NCBI RefSeq assembly: GCF_030464885.1 | Contig: NZ_JALPRJ010000079.1 | Span: 1 to 35,717 of the forward strand | Direction of reading: 5' to 3' | Source of the DNA: Caballeronia sp. SEWSISQ10-4 2 | GTDB lineage: Bacteria; Pseudomonadota; Gammaproteobacteria; Burkholderiales; Burkholderiaceae | DNA: 35,717 nt | In this document: piece by piece, positions 23,253 through 31,746 of the stretch | Layout of the letters: every line of letters starts with the position of its first letter | Position numbering within the stretch: the stretch's first letter is position 1 | The notes under the pieces: generated by a model | Seen by the model: the letters and a program-made list of their open reading frames with translations, nothing else | Database searches by the model: none | What the model was told of the DNA's origin: nothing | Position numbers and translations under genes: made by a program

Positions 23253-24144
23253 TGCGCGGAACAATCGAACTCAACCACTCCGATAGCGCGACGAACGGCT
23301 CATCCTGGGCGATTTCATCCGGCGCGACGAGGTAATAACCCGATGTACCCGACATAGGTTTATCAAGCGGCACGACTAGCCGGCCGGACGACAATTCGTC
23401 CGCGAGCAGAATTTCTGGCAGCAACGCGACGCCCAGCCCCGCCTGCGCGGCACTGGTGAGCATCGTGAACAACTCGTAGCGCGCGCCGCGTACCGCACGC
23501 ACATCGTGCTCCAGTCCGTTGAGGCGAAACCAGGTGCGCCAGGCGTCAGGCCGTGTCGACAGATGCAGAAGCGGCAAGTCGGTCAGCTGATCGAGCGAAA
23601 TCGGCGCGCTCCCCGCGAGCAGCGAAGGACTGCACACCGGCACGACCTTGCCCTCGCGAAACAGCAGCTTTCCCTGCGTGCCGGGCCATACCGAATCGCC
23701 GAAATAGAGCGCGGCGTCGAAGGGCGAATCGCTGAACAGGAAAGGCTCGGTGCGTATCGACAGATTCACGGTGATATCCGGCCGCAACGCGCGAAATTGC
23801 GGCAACCGCGGGATCAGCCACTGGCTCGCGAGCGTCGGAACGACCGCTATCTCCAGGATCCGCCCCACACCGCGCTGCGCCATCAGTTCGAGCGTGTCGC
23901 GTTCAATCCGATCGAGATTCTTGCGCACAAGCGCCGCGTAATGGCGACCGTGCGTGGTCAGCACAATGCGCTTCTTGATGCGCAGGAACAAAGCCACGCC
24001 CAGACGGCTTTCCAGCCCCGCCACCTGACGGCAGACCGCGCTTTGCGTGAGTGAGAGTTCGTTGGCGGCGCGGGTGAAGCTCTCGTGGCGCGCGGCGGCC
24101 TCGAAGATCTGCAGCGCGACCAGATTCGGAATGCCTTTTCTCAT
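23233..24144 (-). CDS. LysR-family regulator, GcvA-like, divergent from the aminoadipate cluster
   Basis: This 303-residue regulator starts MRKGIPNLVALQIFEAAARHESF, typical of the GcvA/AmpR branch. The helix-turn-helix is AANELSLTQSAVCRQVAGLE, and LFLRIKKRIVLTTHG forms the wing. The C-terminal effector domain includes DITVNLSIR, FDAALYFGD and AQAGLGVALLPEILLADEL, all standard. It is divergently oriented to the HglS-type gene at 24329, with a 184-base shared gap containing TTCA-N9-TGAA (24197-24213). Control of that catabolic cluster is therefore the best guess. The last codons lie in the 13-bp tandem repeat, so the exact C-terminus may vary between strains. Confidence 0.92.
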   Translation of the reverse strand: MRKGIPNLVALQIFEAAARHESFTRAANELSLTQSAVCRQVAGLESRLGVALFLRIKKRIVLTTHGRHYAALVRKNLDRIERDTLELMAQRGVGRILEIAVVPTLASQWLIPRLPQFRALRPDITVNLSIRTEPFLFSDSPFDAALYFGDSVWPGTQGKLLFREGKVVPVCSPSLLAGSAPISLDQLTDLPLLHLSTRPDAWRTWFRLNGLEHDVRAVRGARYELFTMLTSAAQAGLGVALLPEILLADELSSGRLVVPLDKPMSGTSGYYLVAPDEIAQDEPFVALSEWLSSIVPRTHEVAA

Positions 24145-24196
24145 GTTTTACCAGTACCGATTGCGCCGTTGAACCTGGCGGCGGGAGTCGACTTGG

Positions 24197-24213
24197 TTCA
24201 ATTTACGAATGAA
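24197..24213. promoter_or_regulatory. Candidate LysR operator
   Basis: TTCA, nine bases, TGAA is a dyad lying between the LysR gene and the HglS-type gene, in an AT-rich part of the gap. LysR sites are often imperfect T-N11-A dyads, which this can be read as, but the match is loose. Confidence 0.3.
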
Positions 24214-24328
24214 GTGGTGAGTTTATATCAATTGTGCGGCTTTTCGACACGCTCCAGAATCGCCTTCCAGTGAAGCGCCGAACCGGGCCTTGGGCTCGCA
24301 CCACGCTGGATCAGCCGGAATTGGATAA

Positions 24329-25348
24329 ATGAACCCCAACCTTGCCGCATTGCTTGCTGTTGCCCTTCCGGAATCTAATGTCGCCGGGTTAGTGCGATTG
24401 ATGAACTTGCCCTCGGTGATTGCCAAAACCACGCCCGGCGTTGTCACCCGTGCCGAACTGGCGCAGGCGATGAACATGGCCCTGTTCGCCGGCCTGCTCG
24501 AACGCGTGCCGACGGGACACGCCTATATCGACGATCTTCAACACACCCAAACCCGCGTGCAGTTTGACCACGGCGCGCTGCGCACCGTGCGCTGGGCTGA
24601 ATCCGGCGCGCTGCCGCCGGGCGAAGCGGCGTTCACGCGCATTCTCAAGCCGCTGGGTTTTGTGCTGAACGGTACCTACCCGCTCGACCGCATCAAGATG
24701 ACGGGGCGCTCCTACAAGCACCTCGATGCCCCCGATGAAATTGCGCAGTATTTCGTCAGCGAACTGCATCCCGAGCGTTTCAGCCCCGAGTTCCAGCAGG
24801 CGGTGACGAACGTGATCGGCGAGAGCGTCGATCCGCTGACGCCGCAAGCGGTTGCATCGCTGGCCGAACTGGAGCGCGACGGCTCGTTGCCGCTGGCTAT
24901 CTCCCTCGATTTGCTGCCGGTGCTCGTACGCTGTTTCGAGCGTCAGCACTCAGTGCCGCGCTTGGCCGACTATGAAACGCTGCGCGCAGAATCGGCGGAA
25001 ATGGCGTGGATCGCGACCGAAGGCAACGCGTTCAATCACGCAACGGACCGCGTGGACGATGTGTTCGCCGTCGCCGATACCCAACGCGCGCTCGGACGCC
25101 CGATCAAGGAAAGCGTAGAAATCTCGAAGTCGGGCCGGGTGCGCCAGACGGCTTTTCGCGCCGACCCCGTGCGTCGCGTGTTCACCGGCGATGACGGCGG
25201 GAGGATCGAACGCGACGTGCCGGGCTCCTTCTACGAATTCATCAGCCGCGACTCGGTCATGGATGAGGCCACCGGCCGCCGCGTGCTCGATCTCGGTTTC
25301 GATGCGGGCAACGCGACTGGCATCTTCAAGATGACGGCGGCCGCATGA
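24329..25348 (+). CDS. hglS: 2-oxoadipate dioxygenase/decarboxylase, HglS-type (DUF1338)
   Basis: HglS of Pseudomonas putida turns 2-oxoadipate, oxygen and water into D-2-hydroxyglutarate and CO2 in D-lysine catabolism. This 339-residue DUF1338 protein keeps the metal-binding pattern known there: H81 and R85 (QFDHGALRTV; H70/R74 in Pseudomonas), H237 (GNAFNHATDRV) and E303 (GSFYEFISRD). GLLERVPTGHAYIDDL, FNGT-like LNGTYPLD and KMTGRSYKH are also typical. It is considerably shorter than the well-studied enzyme (about 460 residues). The ATG at 24329 is in good frame context but has a poor ribosome site. The stop overlaps the start of the aminotransferase by ATGA. The function is well supported by the neighbours (aminotransferase and ALDH7) but is not proven. 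Confidence 0.85.
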   Translation: MNPNLAALLAVALPESNVAGLVRLMNLPSVIAKTTPGVVTRAELAQAMNMALFAGLLERVPTGHAYIDDLQHTQTRVQFDHGALRTVRWAESGALPPGEAAFTRILKPLGFVLNGTYPLDRIKMTGRSYKHLDAPDEIAQYFVSELHPERFSPEFQQAVTNVIGESVDPLTPQAVASLAELERDGSLPLAISLDLLPVLVRCFERQHSVPRLADYETLRAESAEMAWIATEGNAFNHATDRVDDVFAVADTQRALGRPIKESVEISKSGRVRQTAFRADPVRRVFTGDDGGRIERDVPGSFYEFISRDSVMDEATGRRVLDLGFDAGNATGIFKMTAAA

Positions 25349-26565
25349 ACTCCGCCGCCGACCTGTACGACTTCACAGAGCCGTTCAAGGCGCCGCAAGG
25401 CTCTGCTATCCGCGAGCTGTTCAAGTACCTTGGCCGGCCGGGGATGATTTCGTTCGCGGGCGGATATCCGTCGAAGGATCTGTTCGACCGGGCGGGTATC
25501 GGCCAGGCGCTGGAGGATGCGTATTCGTCCGATCCGGTGGCGTGCCTGCAATACGGCGACACGGCCGGCTCACCCGCTTTACGCCGCGCGATCCTGCGTT
25601 TGATGAACGACCGCGGTGTGACGCGCGATGTCGACGATGTGATTGTCACTACCGGCTCGCAGCAAGGTCTCGACCTGCTGATCAAGATCCTGGTCGCACC
25701 GGGCGATGCCGTCTTGATCGAAGAACCGGCTTATCCCGCCGCCATCCAGGCGCTGCGGCTCGCGGGTGCGCGCCTGATTCCGGTGCGCACGGACGCGCAG
25801 GGTATCGATGTCGACGCGCTCACCGCACAGCTCGAAGCGCTCGACCCAAGCACGTGCCCGAAGCTGCTCTACACGGTGCCGACCTTCGCGAACCCGACCG
25901 GCGCGACGCTGCCGGCGGCGCGTCGTGAAGCGCTTGCACGGCTCGCGATGCGGTTCCGTTTCGTGCTGATCGAAGACGACCCCTACGGCGAGCTGCGCTT
26001 CACAGGCGAGCCGGTAAAACCCATCGCCGCATTCGCCGATGCCATTCCCGGCGCAAGCGACTGGGTCGTTTATTTCGGCAGTCTCTCGAAGATCGTGGCG
26101 CCGGGCTTGCGTATCGGCTGGTCGATTGCGCCGCCCGCCATCACGCGCCGCATGCTCGTGGCGAAACAGACGAGCGATCTCTGCACCTCGCCGCTCGCAC
26201 AGGAAACGGCGCGCCACTATCTGGAAAGCGGCCGGCTCGCGGAGCATGTGCCGATCATCGTGCAGGCGTATCGCAAGCGCTATGACGCGCTCTCGAGTGC
26301 GCTGCGCCAGTTCGCCCCCGACGATATCGACTACGTGGTGCCGCAAGGCGGCATGTTCGTCTGGGCGCGGTTGAAGGGCGGCCGTCATTCAACCGATCTG
26401 CTCAAGCGCGCGATCGAGCAGAACGTGATCTATGTGCCCGGACCGGCTTTTTACGTGCGGGACCCCGACGAGTCGAGCATGCGGCTGTCGTTTGCCGCCG
26501 CGCCGGGCGAAGCTGAAGTATTCGAAGGCGTGCGGCGGCTCAAGCTCGCGTTGGCGAGCCGGTAG
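25345..26565 (+). CDS. PLP-dependent aminotransferase, 2-aminoadipate type
   Basis: This is a 406-residue fold-type I aminotransferase of the LysN/2-aminoadipate (MocR-domain-like) group. The N-terminus ISFAGGYPSKDLFD is the substrate-side signature of that group. YGDTAGSPALRRAI, TTGSQQGLDLLIKILVAPGD, YTVPTFANPTGATLP and IEDDPYGELRF follow. The PLP-binding lysine is K249 in FGSLSKIVAPGLRIGW. QGGMFVWARL and RLSFAAAPGEAE close the C-terminal domain. It overlaps the HglS gene by four bases (ATGA), implying translational coupling and one pathway: 2-aminoadipate to 2-oxoadipate, which HglS then consumes. Specificity for 2-aminoadipate is inferred from context; branched-chain or aromatic amino acids are alternatives for the family. 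Confidence 0.88.
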   Translation: MNSAADLYDFTEPFKAPQGSAIRELFKYLGRPGMISFAGGYPSKDLFDRAGIGQALEDAYSSDPVACLQYGDTAGSPALRRAILRLMNDRGVTRDVDDVIVTTGSQQGLDLLIKILVAPGDAVLIEEPAYPAAIQALRLAGARLIPVRTDAQGIDVDALTAQLEALDPSTCPKLLYTVPTFANPTGATLPAARREALARLAMRFRFVLIEDDPYGELRFTGEPVKPIAAFADAIPGASDWVVYFGSLSKIVAPGLRIGWSIAPPAITRRMLVAKQTSDLCTSPLAQETARHYLESGRLAEHVPIIVQAYRKRYDALSSALRQFAPDDIDYVVPQGGMFVWARLKGGRHSTDLLKRAIEQNVIYVPGPAFYVRDPDESSMRLSFAAAPGEAEVFEGVRRLKLALASR

Positions 26566-26843
26566 AGCGGCGCATGCTGTCGTACACCTCGCCAGATACG
26601 GTGAAACGCGTTCTAATCGCATAACCTGAACGCAGGAAAGATGTTCGATACGACCTGGTTAGTTCCTCCAACGCACCAAGTCGTGCCGATTAATCATTTG
26701 CAGCGGTTTTTTTAAGCCCTGAAACTCTGTGCCGGCATATGTGTATATTTGCGCGCCGGAGCAGGTTCCAGAGCGGTACTGAGGGATCGCGGCCACAAGC
26801 CGCGCCGCAGTGCCCGGCAGCCACCCGACATAGAGAGGAAGTG

Positions 26844-28358
26844 ATGGAACTGAACGATATTCTTGGCGCACTCGGTGTAGACCTCGGCCAGTGGAAGGGC
26901 GACGCTCTCCCGGCGCGTTCGCCGCTCAATGGCGCGACGCTTGCCCAACTGGCGGTAGATTCCCCCGCCGATGCCGCCCGCAAGATCGATGCGGCCCACG
27001 CCGCTTTCCTCAAATGGCGCACCGTGCCAGCGCCGCAACGCGGCGAACTCGTGCGCGTGTTTGGCAATGTGCTGCGCGAGCACAAAGACGCACTCGGCAG
27101 CCTTGTCACGCTGGAAGCGGGCAAGGTCACGTCCGAAGGCCTGGGCGAAGTGCAGGAAATGATCGATATCTGCGACTTCGCCGTCGGCTTGTCGCGCCAG
27201 CTTTACGGTCTGACGATTGCATCCGAGCGGGTTGGTCATCGGATGATGGAAACGTGGCATCCGCTGGGTGTGGTTGGTGTGATTTCCGCGTTCAACTTCC
27301 CGGTGGCTGTGTGGTCGTGGAATGCGGCGCTGGCGTTTGTCTGCGGCGACGCAGTGGTGTGGAAGCCATCGGAGAAAACGCCGTTGACGGCAATCGCCTG
27401 TCACGCGCTGTTCGAAAAGGCGCTGCGCGAATTCGACAAGACTCATCCGGGCGTCGCGCCGGAAGGATTGAGCCAGTTGCTGCTCGGCGCACGCGAAGTC
27501 GGCCAGGTGCTGACCGAGTCGCCGAAGGTGCCGCTGGTCAGCGCGACCGGCAGCGTGCGCATGGGCATGGAAGTGGCGCAAGTGCTGGCGAAGCGCCTCG
27601 GCCGCAGCATCCTCGAACTGGGCGGCAATAATGCGATGATCGTCGCACCCAGCGCCGACCTCGATCTGGTCGTGCGCGGCGTGACCTTCTCGGCAGTCGG
27701 CACCGCGGGTCAACGCTGCACGACGTTGCGTCGCCTGATCGTGCATACCAGCGTCGTCGATCAGTTGCTGCCGCGTCTGGAAAAAGCGTTTGGATCGGTG
27801 AAGGTGGGTAGTCCGCTCGACAGCGATACGCTCGTCGGTCCGCTGGTTGACCGTGCAGCGTTCGACGGTATGCAAAAGGCGCTGCGCGATGCACGCGAGC
27901 AAGGCGGCGATGTAAAGGGCGGCGAGCGTGTAGACGTAGGCGGCCATGCCGAGGCGTATTACGTGCGTCCGGCGTTTGTGCGCATGCCGGCTCAAACGGC
28001 TGTGGTCGAACGCGAGACCTTCGCGCCGATCCTCTACGTGCTGACCTACGACGACTTCGCCGATGCACTGCAATTGCAGAACGGCGTGCCACAGGGTTTG
28101 TCGTCGGCGATCTTCACCAACGATATTCGCGAAGCCGAGCAATTCATGTCGGCGGCGGGCAGCGATTGCGGCATTGTGAATGTGAACATCGGCACGAGCG
28201 GCGCTGAGATTGGCGGCGCGTTCGGCGGTGAGAAAGAAACCGGCGGCGGCCGCGAATCGGGTTCCGATGCGTGGAAAAGCTACATGCGCCGCGCGACCAA
28301 CACGATCAACTACAGCCGTGAATTGCCGCTTGCACAGGGCGTGAAGTTCGACGTTTGA
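26844..28358 (+). CDS. amaB: L-2-aminoadipate 6-semialdehyde dehydrogenase, ALDH7/AmaB-type
   Basis: This is a 504-residue NAD-dependent aldehyde dehydrogenase of the ALDH7 (antiquitin) type, which oxidises 2-aminoadipate semialdehyde (in equilibrium with piperideine-6-carboxylate) to 2-aminoadipate. The catalytic cysteine is C292 in TAGQRCTTLRRL and the general base is E258 in LELGGNNAM. GVVGVISAFNFPVAVWSWNAA is the cofactor-side motif. NVNIGTSGAEIGGAFGGEKETGGGRESGS is the ALDH7 hallmark. Translation starts at the ATG 26844 behind GAGAGGAAG; the longer open frame to 26739 is not needed. A 278-base gap before it contains no gene and may hold its own promoter. The family assignment is firm; the exact substrate is read from the motif and the flanking HglS and aminotransferase genes. 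Confidence 0.9.
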   Translation: MELNDILGALGVDLGQWKGDALPARSPLNGATLAQLAVDSPADAARKIDAAHAAFLKWRTVPAPQRGELVRVFGNVLREHKDALGSLVTLEAGKVTSEGLGEVQEMIDICDFAVGLSRQLYGLTIASERVGHRMMETWHPLGVVGVISAFNFPVAVWSWNAALAFVCGDAVVWKPSEKTPLTAIACHALFEKALREFDKTHPGVAPEGLSQLLLGAREVGQVLTESPKVPLVSATGSVRMGMEVAQVLAKRLGRSILELGGNNAMIVAPSADLDLVVRGVTFSAVGTAGQRCTTLRRLIVHTSVVDQLLPRLEKAFGSVKVGSPLDSDTLVGPLVDRAAFDGMQKALRDAREQGGDVKGGERVDVGGHAEAYYVRPAFVRMPAQTAVVERETFAPILYVLTYDDFADALQLQNGVPQGLSSAIFTNDIREAEQFMSAAGSDCGIVNVNIGTSGAEIGGAFGGEKETGGGRESGSDAWKSYMRRATNTINYSRELPLAQGVKFDV

Positions 28359-28591
28359 TCCAGATTAAAAAAGATTAAAAACCAGACGTCACACCACGAC
28401 GTCGACCCCTTTCGTCCGAAGCGCACGCCAACCGCGGCGTGTAGCCCGGGCGTCGGACTTCCGCGGTCATCCCCGGTTGTTGCGCCTGAATCTGTCCTGC
28501 CGCGCGCCTCTTTATTGAAGCGCGCTCGCTTGTCCCTGCGCTGTTCGCGCTCTCGTTCAACTGCTGTTCCTGAAAGACCCTGGAGGCCGCC

Positions 28592-29668
28592 GTGTCGTTT
28601 CTCGTGCTGGATAAACTGACAAAAGCCTACGGCGACCTGAACGCCGTGAGCGACGTGAGCCTCTCGGTTGAAAAAGGCGAATTTGTTTCGTTGCTGGGGC
28701 CTTCGGGCTGCGGCAAGACGACGACGCTGCAAATGATCGCGGGTTTTATCGATGTCACGCGCGGGCGGATTTCGCTCGACGGCAAGGACATTACGCATGT
28801 GCGGCCGAACAAGCGCGGCCTGGGTGTGGTGTTCCAGAGCTACGCGCTGTTTCCGCACATGACGGTGGCGCAGAACGTCGGCTTCGGGCTCGAAATGCGC
28901 GGTGTCGGCAAGGCTGAATGTGCGGAGCGGATTCGCGAGACGCTTTCGCTGGTGAGGCTCGATGCGTTCGCCGCGCGTTATCCGCGTGAACTGTCGGGCG
29001 GTCAGCGGCAGCGGGTTGCGATTGCGCGTGCGCTTGTGATCAAGCCGCCGGTGCTGCTGCTCGACGAACCCATGTCCAATCTCGACGCCAAGCTGCGTGA
29101 AGAGATGCAGTTCGAATTGCGCGGGATCCAGCGCAAGGTCGGCACGACGACTGTGATGGTCACGCACGATCAATCGGAAGCGTTGTCCATCAGCGACCGC
29201 GTGGTCGTGATGGAAGCGGGGCGCGTGACGCAGGTCGACTCGCCGTATCGCGCATACGAGCGGCCGGAAAATCGCTTCGTCTCGCAGTTCATCGGGAAGG
29301 CGAACATGCTGGCGGGGACGGTGACCGAGGCACGTCACAACGAAGTCCATGTGGATCTTGGGCATCAACTGACCGGCATTGCCTGCATCGAGGCGGGCAC
29401 CGTGTGGCGCGAAGGCGATACGGTGACCTTGTGCATTCGTCCCGAGAAATTGCACTTGTGCAAGGTGGGGACGGGGCGGTTATCGGCGACTGTCACCAGC
29501 CGTTTTTTCCTGGGCAGCCAGTGGTTGTATCGCGTCGATACCGCCATTGGCGAAGTGCTCGTATGCAGCCAGAACGAAGGCACGGAACCAGTGGCGGAGG
29601 GCGAGATGGTTGGCATCGACTGGCATCGCGATGCCGTGCGCGTGATTCAGGAAGCGAGTCATGGCTAG
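28592..29668 (+). CDS. ABC transporter ATP-binding protein, PotA-like
   Basis: This is the energising ATPase (358 residues) of an importer of the spermidine/putrescine or Fe3+ class. It has Walker A (LLGPSGCGKTTTLQ, about 35-47), the Q-loop (VVFQSYALFPHMTV), the ABC signature LSGGQRQRVAIARAL and Walker B (VLLLDEPMSNLDAKL). The switch histidine follows in MVTHDQSEAL. A C-terminal TOBE-type regulatory domain (from about 240) includes ITG-like repeats and CIRPEKLHL. The start is GTG (28592) with TGGAGG five bases before it. It opens a long plus-strand run (ATPase, two permeases, three dehydrogenase subunits, binding protein). The imported solute is unknown, but pipecolate or a related amino acid is inferred from the enzymes in the run. 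Confidence 0.93.
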   Translation: MSFLVLDKLTKAYGDLNAVSDVSLSVEKGEFVSLLGPSGCGKTTTLQMIAGFIDVTRGRISLDGKDITHVRPNKRGLGVVFQSYALFPHMTVAQNVGFGLEMRGVGKAECAERIRETLSLVRLDAFAARYPRELSGGQRQRVAIARALVIKPPVLLLDEPMSNLDAKLREEMQFELRGIQRKVGTTTVMVTHDQSEALSISDRVVVMEAGRVTQVDSPYRAYERPENRFVSQFIGKANMLAGTVTEARHNEVHVDLGHQLTGIACIEAGTVWREGDTVTLCIRPEKLHLCKVGTGRLSATVTSRFFLGSQWLYRVDTAIGEVLVCSQNEGTEPVAEGEMVGIDWHRDAVRVIQEASHG

Positions 29669-30575
29669 CACGATCGAATCGACGAAATCGAACGATAACG
29701 ACGCATTGGTTAAAACCCGTGCACCGTGGCATGCGTTCGTGCCGCCGTGGCTGATGAGCGCGCCTGCGTTCATCCTGTTCGCGGTTCTGGTGCTGACGCC
29801 GCTTGCCATGACGGTTGTCCTGACCTTCTATCGCTTCGATCCGGCCAGCGGTCCGATCGCGGCATTCCAGTTCGGCAACTATGTTGAAGTGCTGACGGAC
29901 AGCTATTACCAGACCATTTTCGCGCGGACCTTCGGCATCGCGATCCTGACTACGTTGCTGTGCGTCGCGATCGGTGCACCCGAAGCGTACGTGCTGTACC
30001 GGATGCGCGATCCGTGGCGATCGATGTTTCTGCTCGTGATCCTCGCACCGTTGCTCGTTTCAGTAGTGGTGCGCGCGTTCGGCTGGAGCATGTTGCTCAA
30101 TACCAGCGGTATCGTGAACCAGTTCTTCGGTCTCTTCGGCCTCGGTCCGTACAAGCTCGAATACACGACCTTCGCGATCGTGATTGCGCTCGTCCACGTG
30201 ATGCTGCCGTTCATGGTGATCCCCGTCTGGACCTCGCTGCAAAAGCTCGATCCACAAGTTGAAAACGCGGCGCTTTCGCTGATGGCTTCTCCTGCAACGA
30301 CTCTGCGGCGCATTGTCTTGCCGCAGATTGCGCCCGGCATTCTGTCGGGCAGTTTGATGGTGTTCGGGTTGTCAGCGAGCGCGTTTGCGATTCCAGGTCT
30401 GCTCGGCGGCCGTCGCCTCAAAGTTGCGGCCACTGCCGTCTACGATGAATTCCTCGGTTCGCTTAACTGGCCGCTCGGCGCGACCATCGCGATCTTGCTG
30501 CTGATCGCGAACCTCGTGATCATGATCACGTATTACCGGATTCTGGAGCGTCGTTACTCCAGAAGCCTCGGTTAA
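29661..30575 (+). CDS. ABC transporter permease, PotB-like
   Basis: This 304-residue inner-membrane permease has about six helices. A long cytoplasmic-side N-terminus (SNDNDALVKTRAPWHAF) precedes the first segment (about 33-55, FILFAVLVLTPLAMTVVLTF). The coupling (EAA-type) loop is recognisable as ENAALSLMASPATTLRRIVLPQIAPGILSG near residue 200. Its start overlaps the ATPase gene end by eight bases, with AGGAAG as the ribosome site, so the two are coupled. It pairs with the permease at 30589. Confidence 0.92.
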   Translation: MASTIESTKSNDNDALVKTRAPWHAFVPPWLMSAPAFILFAVLVLTPLAMTVVLTFYRFDPASGPIAAFQFGNYVEVLTDSYYQTIFARTFGIAILTTLLCVAIGAPEAYVLYRMRDPWRSMFLLVILAPLLVSVVVRAFGWSMLLNTSGIVNQFFGLFGLGPYKLEYTTFAIVIALVHVMLPFMVIPVWTSLQKLDPQVENAALSLMASPATTLRRIVLPQIAPGILSGSLMVFGLSASAFAIPGLLGGRRLKVAATAVYDEFLGSLNWPLGATIAILLLIANLVIMITYYRILERRYSRSLG

Positions 30576-30588
30576 GGAGACCGCTGCC

Positions 30589-31383
30589 ATGCGAAAGAAC
30601 GGCCTCATTGCCCTGAGTTTCCACACGCTGGTGATCCTGTTCGTGCTGGCGCCGCTGGTAATTATTGTGCTGGTTGCGTTCACGCCGGAGCAGACGTTGA
30701 CGCTGCCTACGCGTGGTTTATCGCTGCGCTGGTTCCGCGCGATCCTCGATTATCCAGATTTCATCTCGGCGTTTCTGAATAGCATCAAGCTGGCATTTTC
30801 ATCGGCAACTTTATCGCTTGCGCTGGCTTTGCCGGCGGCGCTTGCTATCGGCCGTGAGCGTTTTCCGGGGCGTGAATTTCTCAACGGATTATTCCTCTCG
30901 CCGCTGGTGATTCCGAGTCTCGTGCTCGGCATTGCGTTCCTGCGTTTCTTCGCCATGATCGGCGCGACCGGATCGTTCACGTGGCTCGTTGCGGCGCACA
31001 TGATCATCATCACGCCGTTTGTCATGCGGCTGGTGCTGGCTTCGGTGAGCGGCATGGACCGCAGCATCGAACACGCGGCGCAGTCGCTTGGTGCGGATCG
31101 ATGGACATCTTTCCGCCGCATCACGCTGCCGATGATCCTGCCCGGCATCACGGGCGGCTGGCTGCTTGCGTTCATCAATAGTTTCGATGAGCTGACCATG
31201 TCGATCTTCGTTACCTCGCCGCAGACCATCACGTTGCCGGTGCGGATGTACATGTACGCGACCGAATCGATCGATCCGATGATGGCGTCAGTATCCGCGC
31301 TCGTGATTTTCATCACGGCGGGCGCGATGATCTTGCTCGACCGGGTGTACGGACTGAACCGGATCCTGATCGGTTCGCATTGA
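30589..31383 (+). CDS. ABC transporter permease, PotC-like
   Basis: This is the second membrane subunit (264 residues). The N-terminal segment LIALSFHTLVILFVLAPLVIIVLVAF (about 4-29) is followed by LSLRWFRAILDYPDF and membrane helices. The coupling loop is EHAAQSLGADRWTSFRRITLPMILPGITGG. NSFDELTMSIFVTSPQTITLPV is the usual PotC-type segment. It starts 13 bases after the first permease with a good AAGGAG site. With the ATPase and the first permease it makes the membrane half of the importer; the binding protein is encoded later in the row, after the dehydrogenase genes. Confidence 0.92.
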   Translation: MRKNGLIALSFHTLVILFVLAPLVIIVLVAFTPEQTLTLPTRGLSLRWFRAILDYPDFISAFLNSIKLAFSSATLSLALALPAALAIGRERFPGREFLNGLFLSPLVIPSLVLGIAFLRFFAMIGATGSFTWLVAAHMIIITPFVMRLVLASVSGMDRSIEHAAQSLGADRWTSFRRITLPMILPGITGGWLLAFINSFDELTMSIFVTSPQTITLPVRMYMYATESIDPMMASVSALVIFITAGAMILLDRVYGLNRILIGSH

Positions 31384-31416
31384 TTTGCTTGGGCGCCCAC
31401 GACTTCTATCTACTCG

Positions 31417-31746
31417 ATGACAACTAACCCCAGCGCAGCATCCGCCGGCGAGCCGCAATTCGTGCGTCTTACGGAAGCGCATCGCAAGCAGGTGGGTCTC
31501 ACGGTCGACGGCGTGGCGACCGTGGCCCTGACCGGCGATACGGTGCTGAGCGCCATTCTGCTGCACACGCGGCGGGTGCGCGACACGGAGTTCAGCGGGG
31601 AGCCGCGTGCTGGATTCTGTCTGATGGGCGCGTGCCAGGATTGCTGGGTGCAACTGGAAGAGGGCACGCGAATCCGGGCGTGTTCGACGCTCGTCAAGGA
31701 AGGCATGCATGTGCTGACCCGGCCGGTTGGAGCCGTTGAAGCATGA
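31417..31746 (+). CDS. 2Fe-2S ferredoxin-like subunit (HcnA/OoxA-N type)
   Basis: This 109-residue [2Fe-2S]-binding protein is the small subunit of a three-part flavin dehydrogenase. The cluster cysteines are C68, C73 and C76 (in GFCLMGACQDCWVQL) and C89 (RACST). TVLSAILLHTRRVRDTEFSG is the conserved lead-in. It matches the N-terminal domain of HcnA and opine oxidase or proline dehydrogenase systems, which pass electrons from a flavin subunit to the quinone pool. Its stop overlaps the next start by four bases (ATGA). Expressed alone it would have no catalytic role. Confidence 0.9.
   Translation: MTTNPSAASAGEPQFVRLTEAHRKQVGLTVDGVATVALTGDTVLSAILLHTRRVRDTEFSGEPRAGFCLMGACQDCWVQLEEGTRIRACSTLVKEGMHVLTRPVGAVEA

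Noticed and set aside
26712..28142. Long open frame (476 codons) on the minus strand over the aldehyde dehydrogenase gene
   Set aside because: It is a shadow of the strongly recognisable ALDH7 gene on plus; its translation is His/Arg/Gln-rich without motifs, as usual for antisense frames in GC-rich DNA.
28359..28591. GACGTC repeat pair near 28386-28404 as a regulatory site
   Set aside because: Each copy is a palindrome on its own and only two short copies are present; no link to a known regulator can be made.
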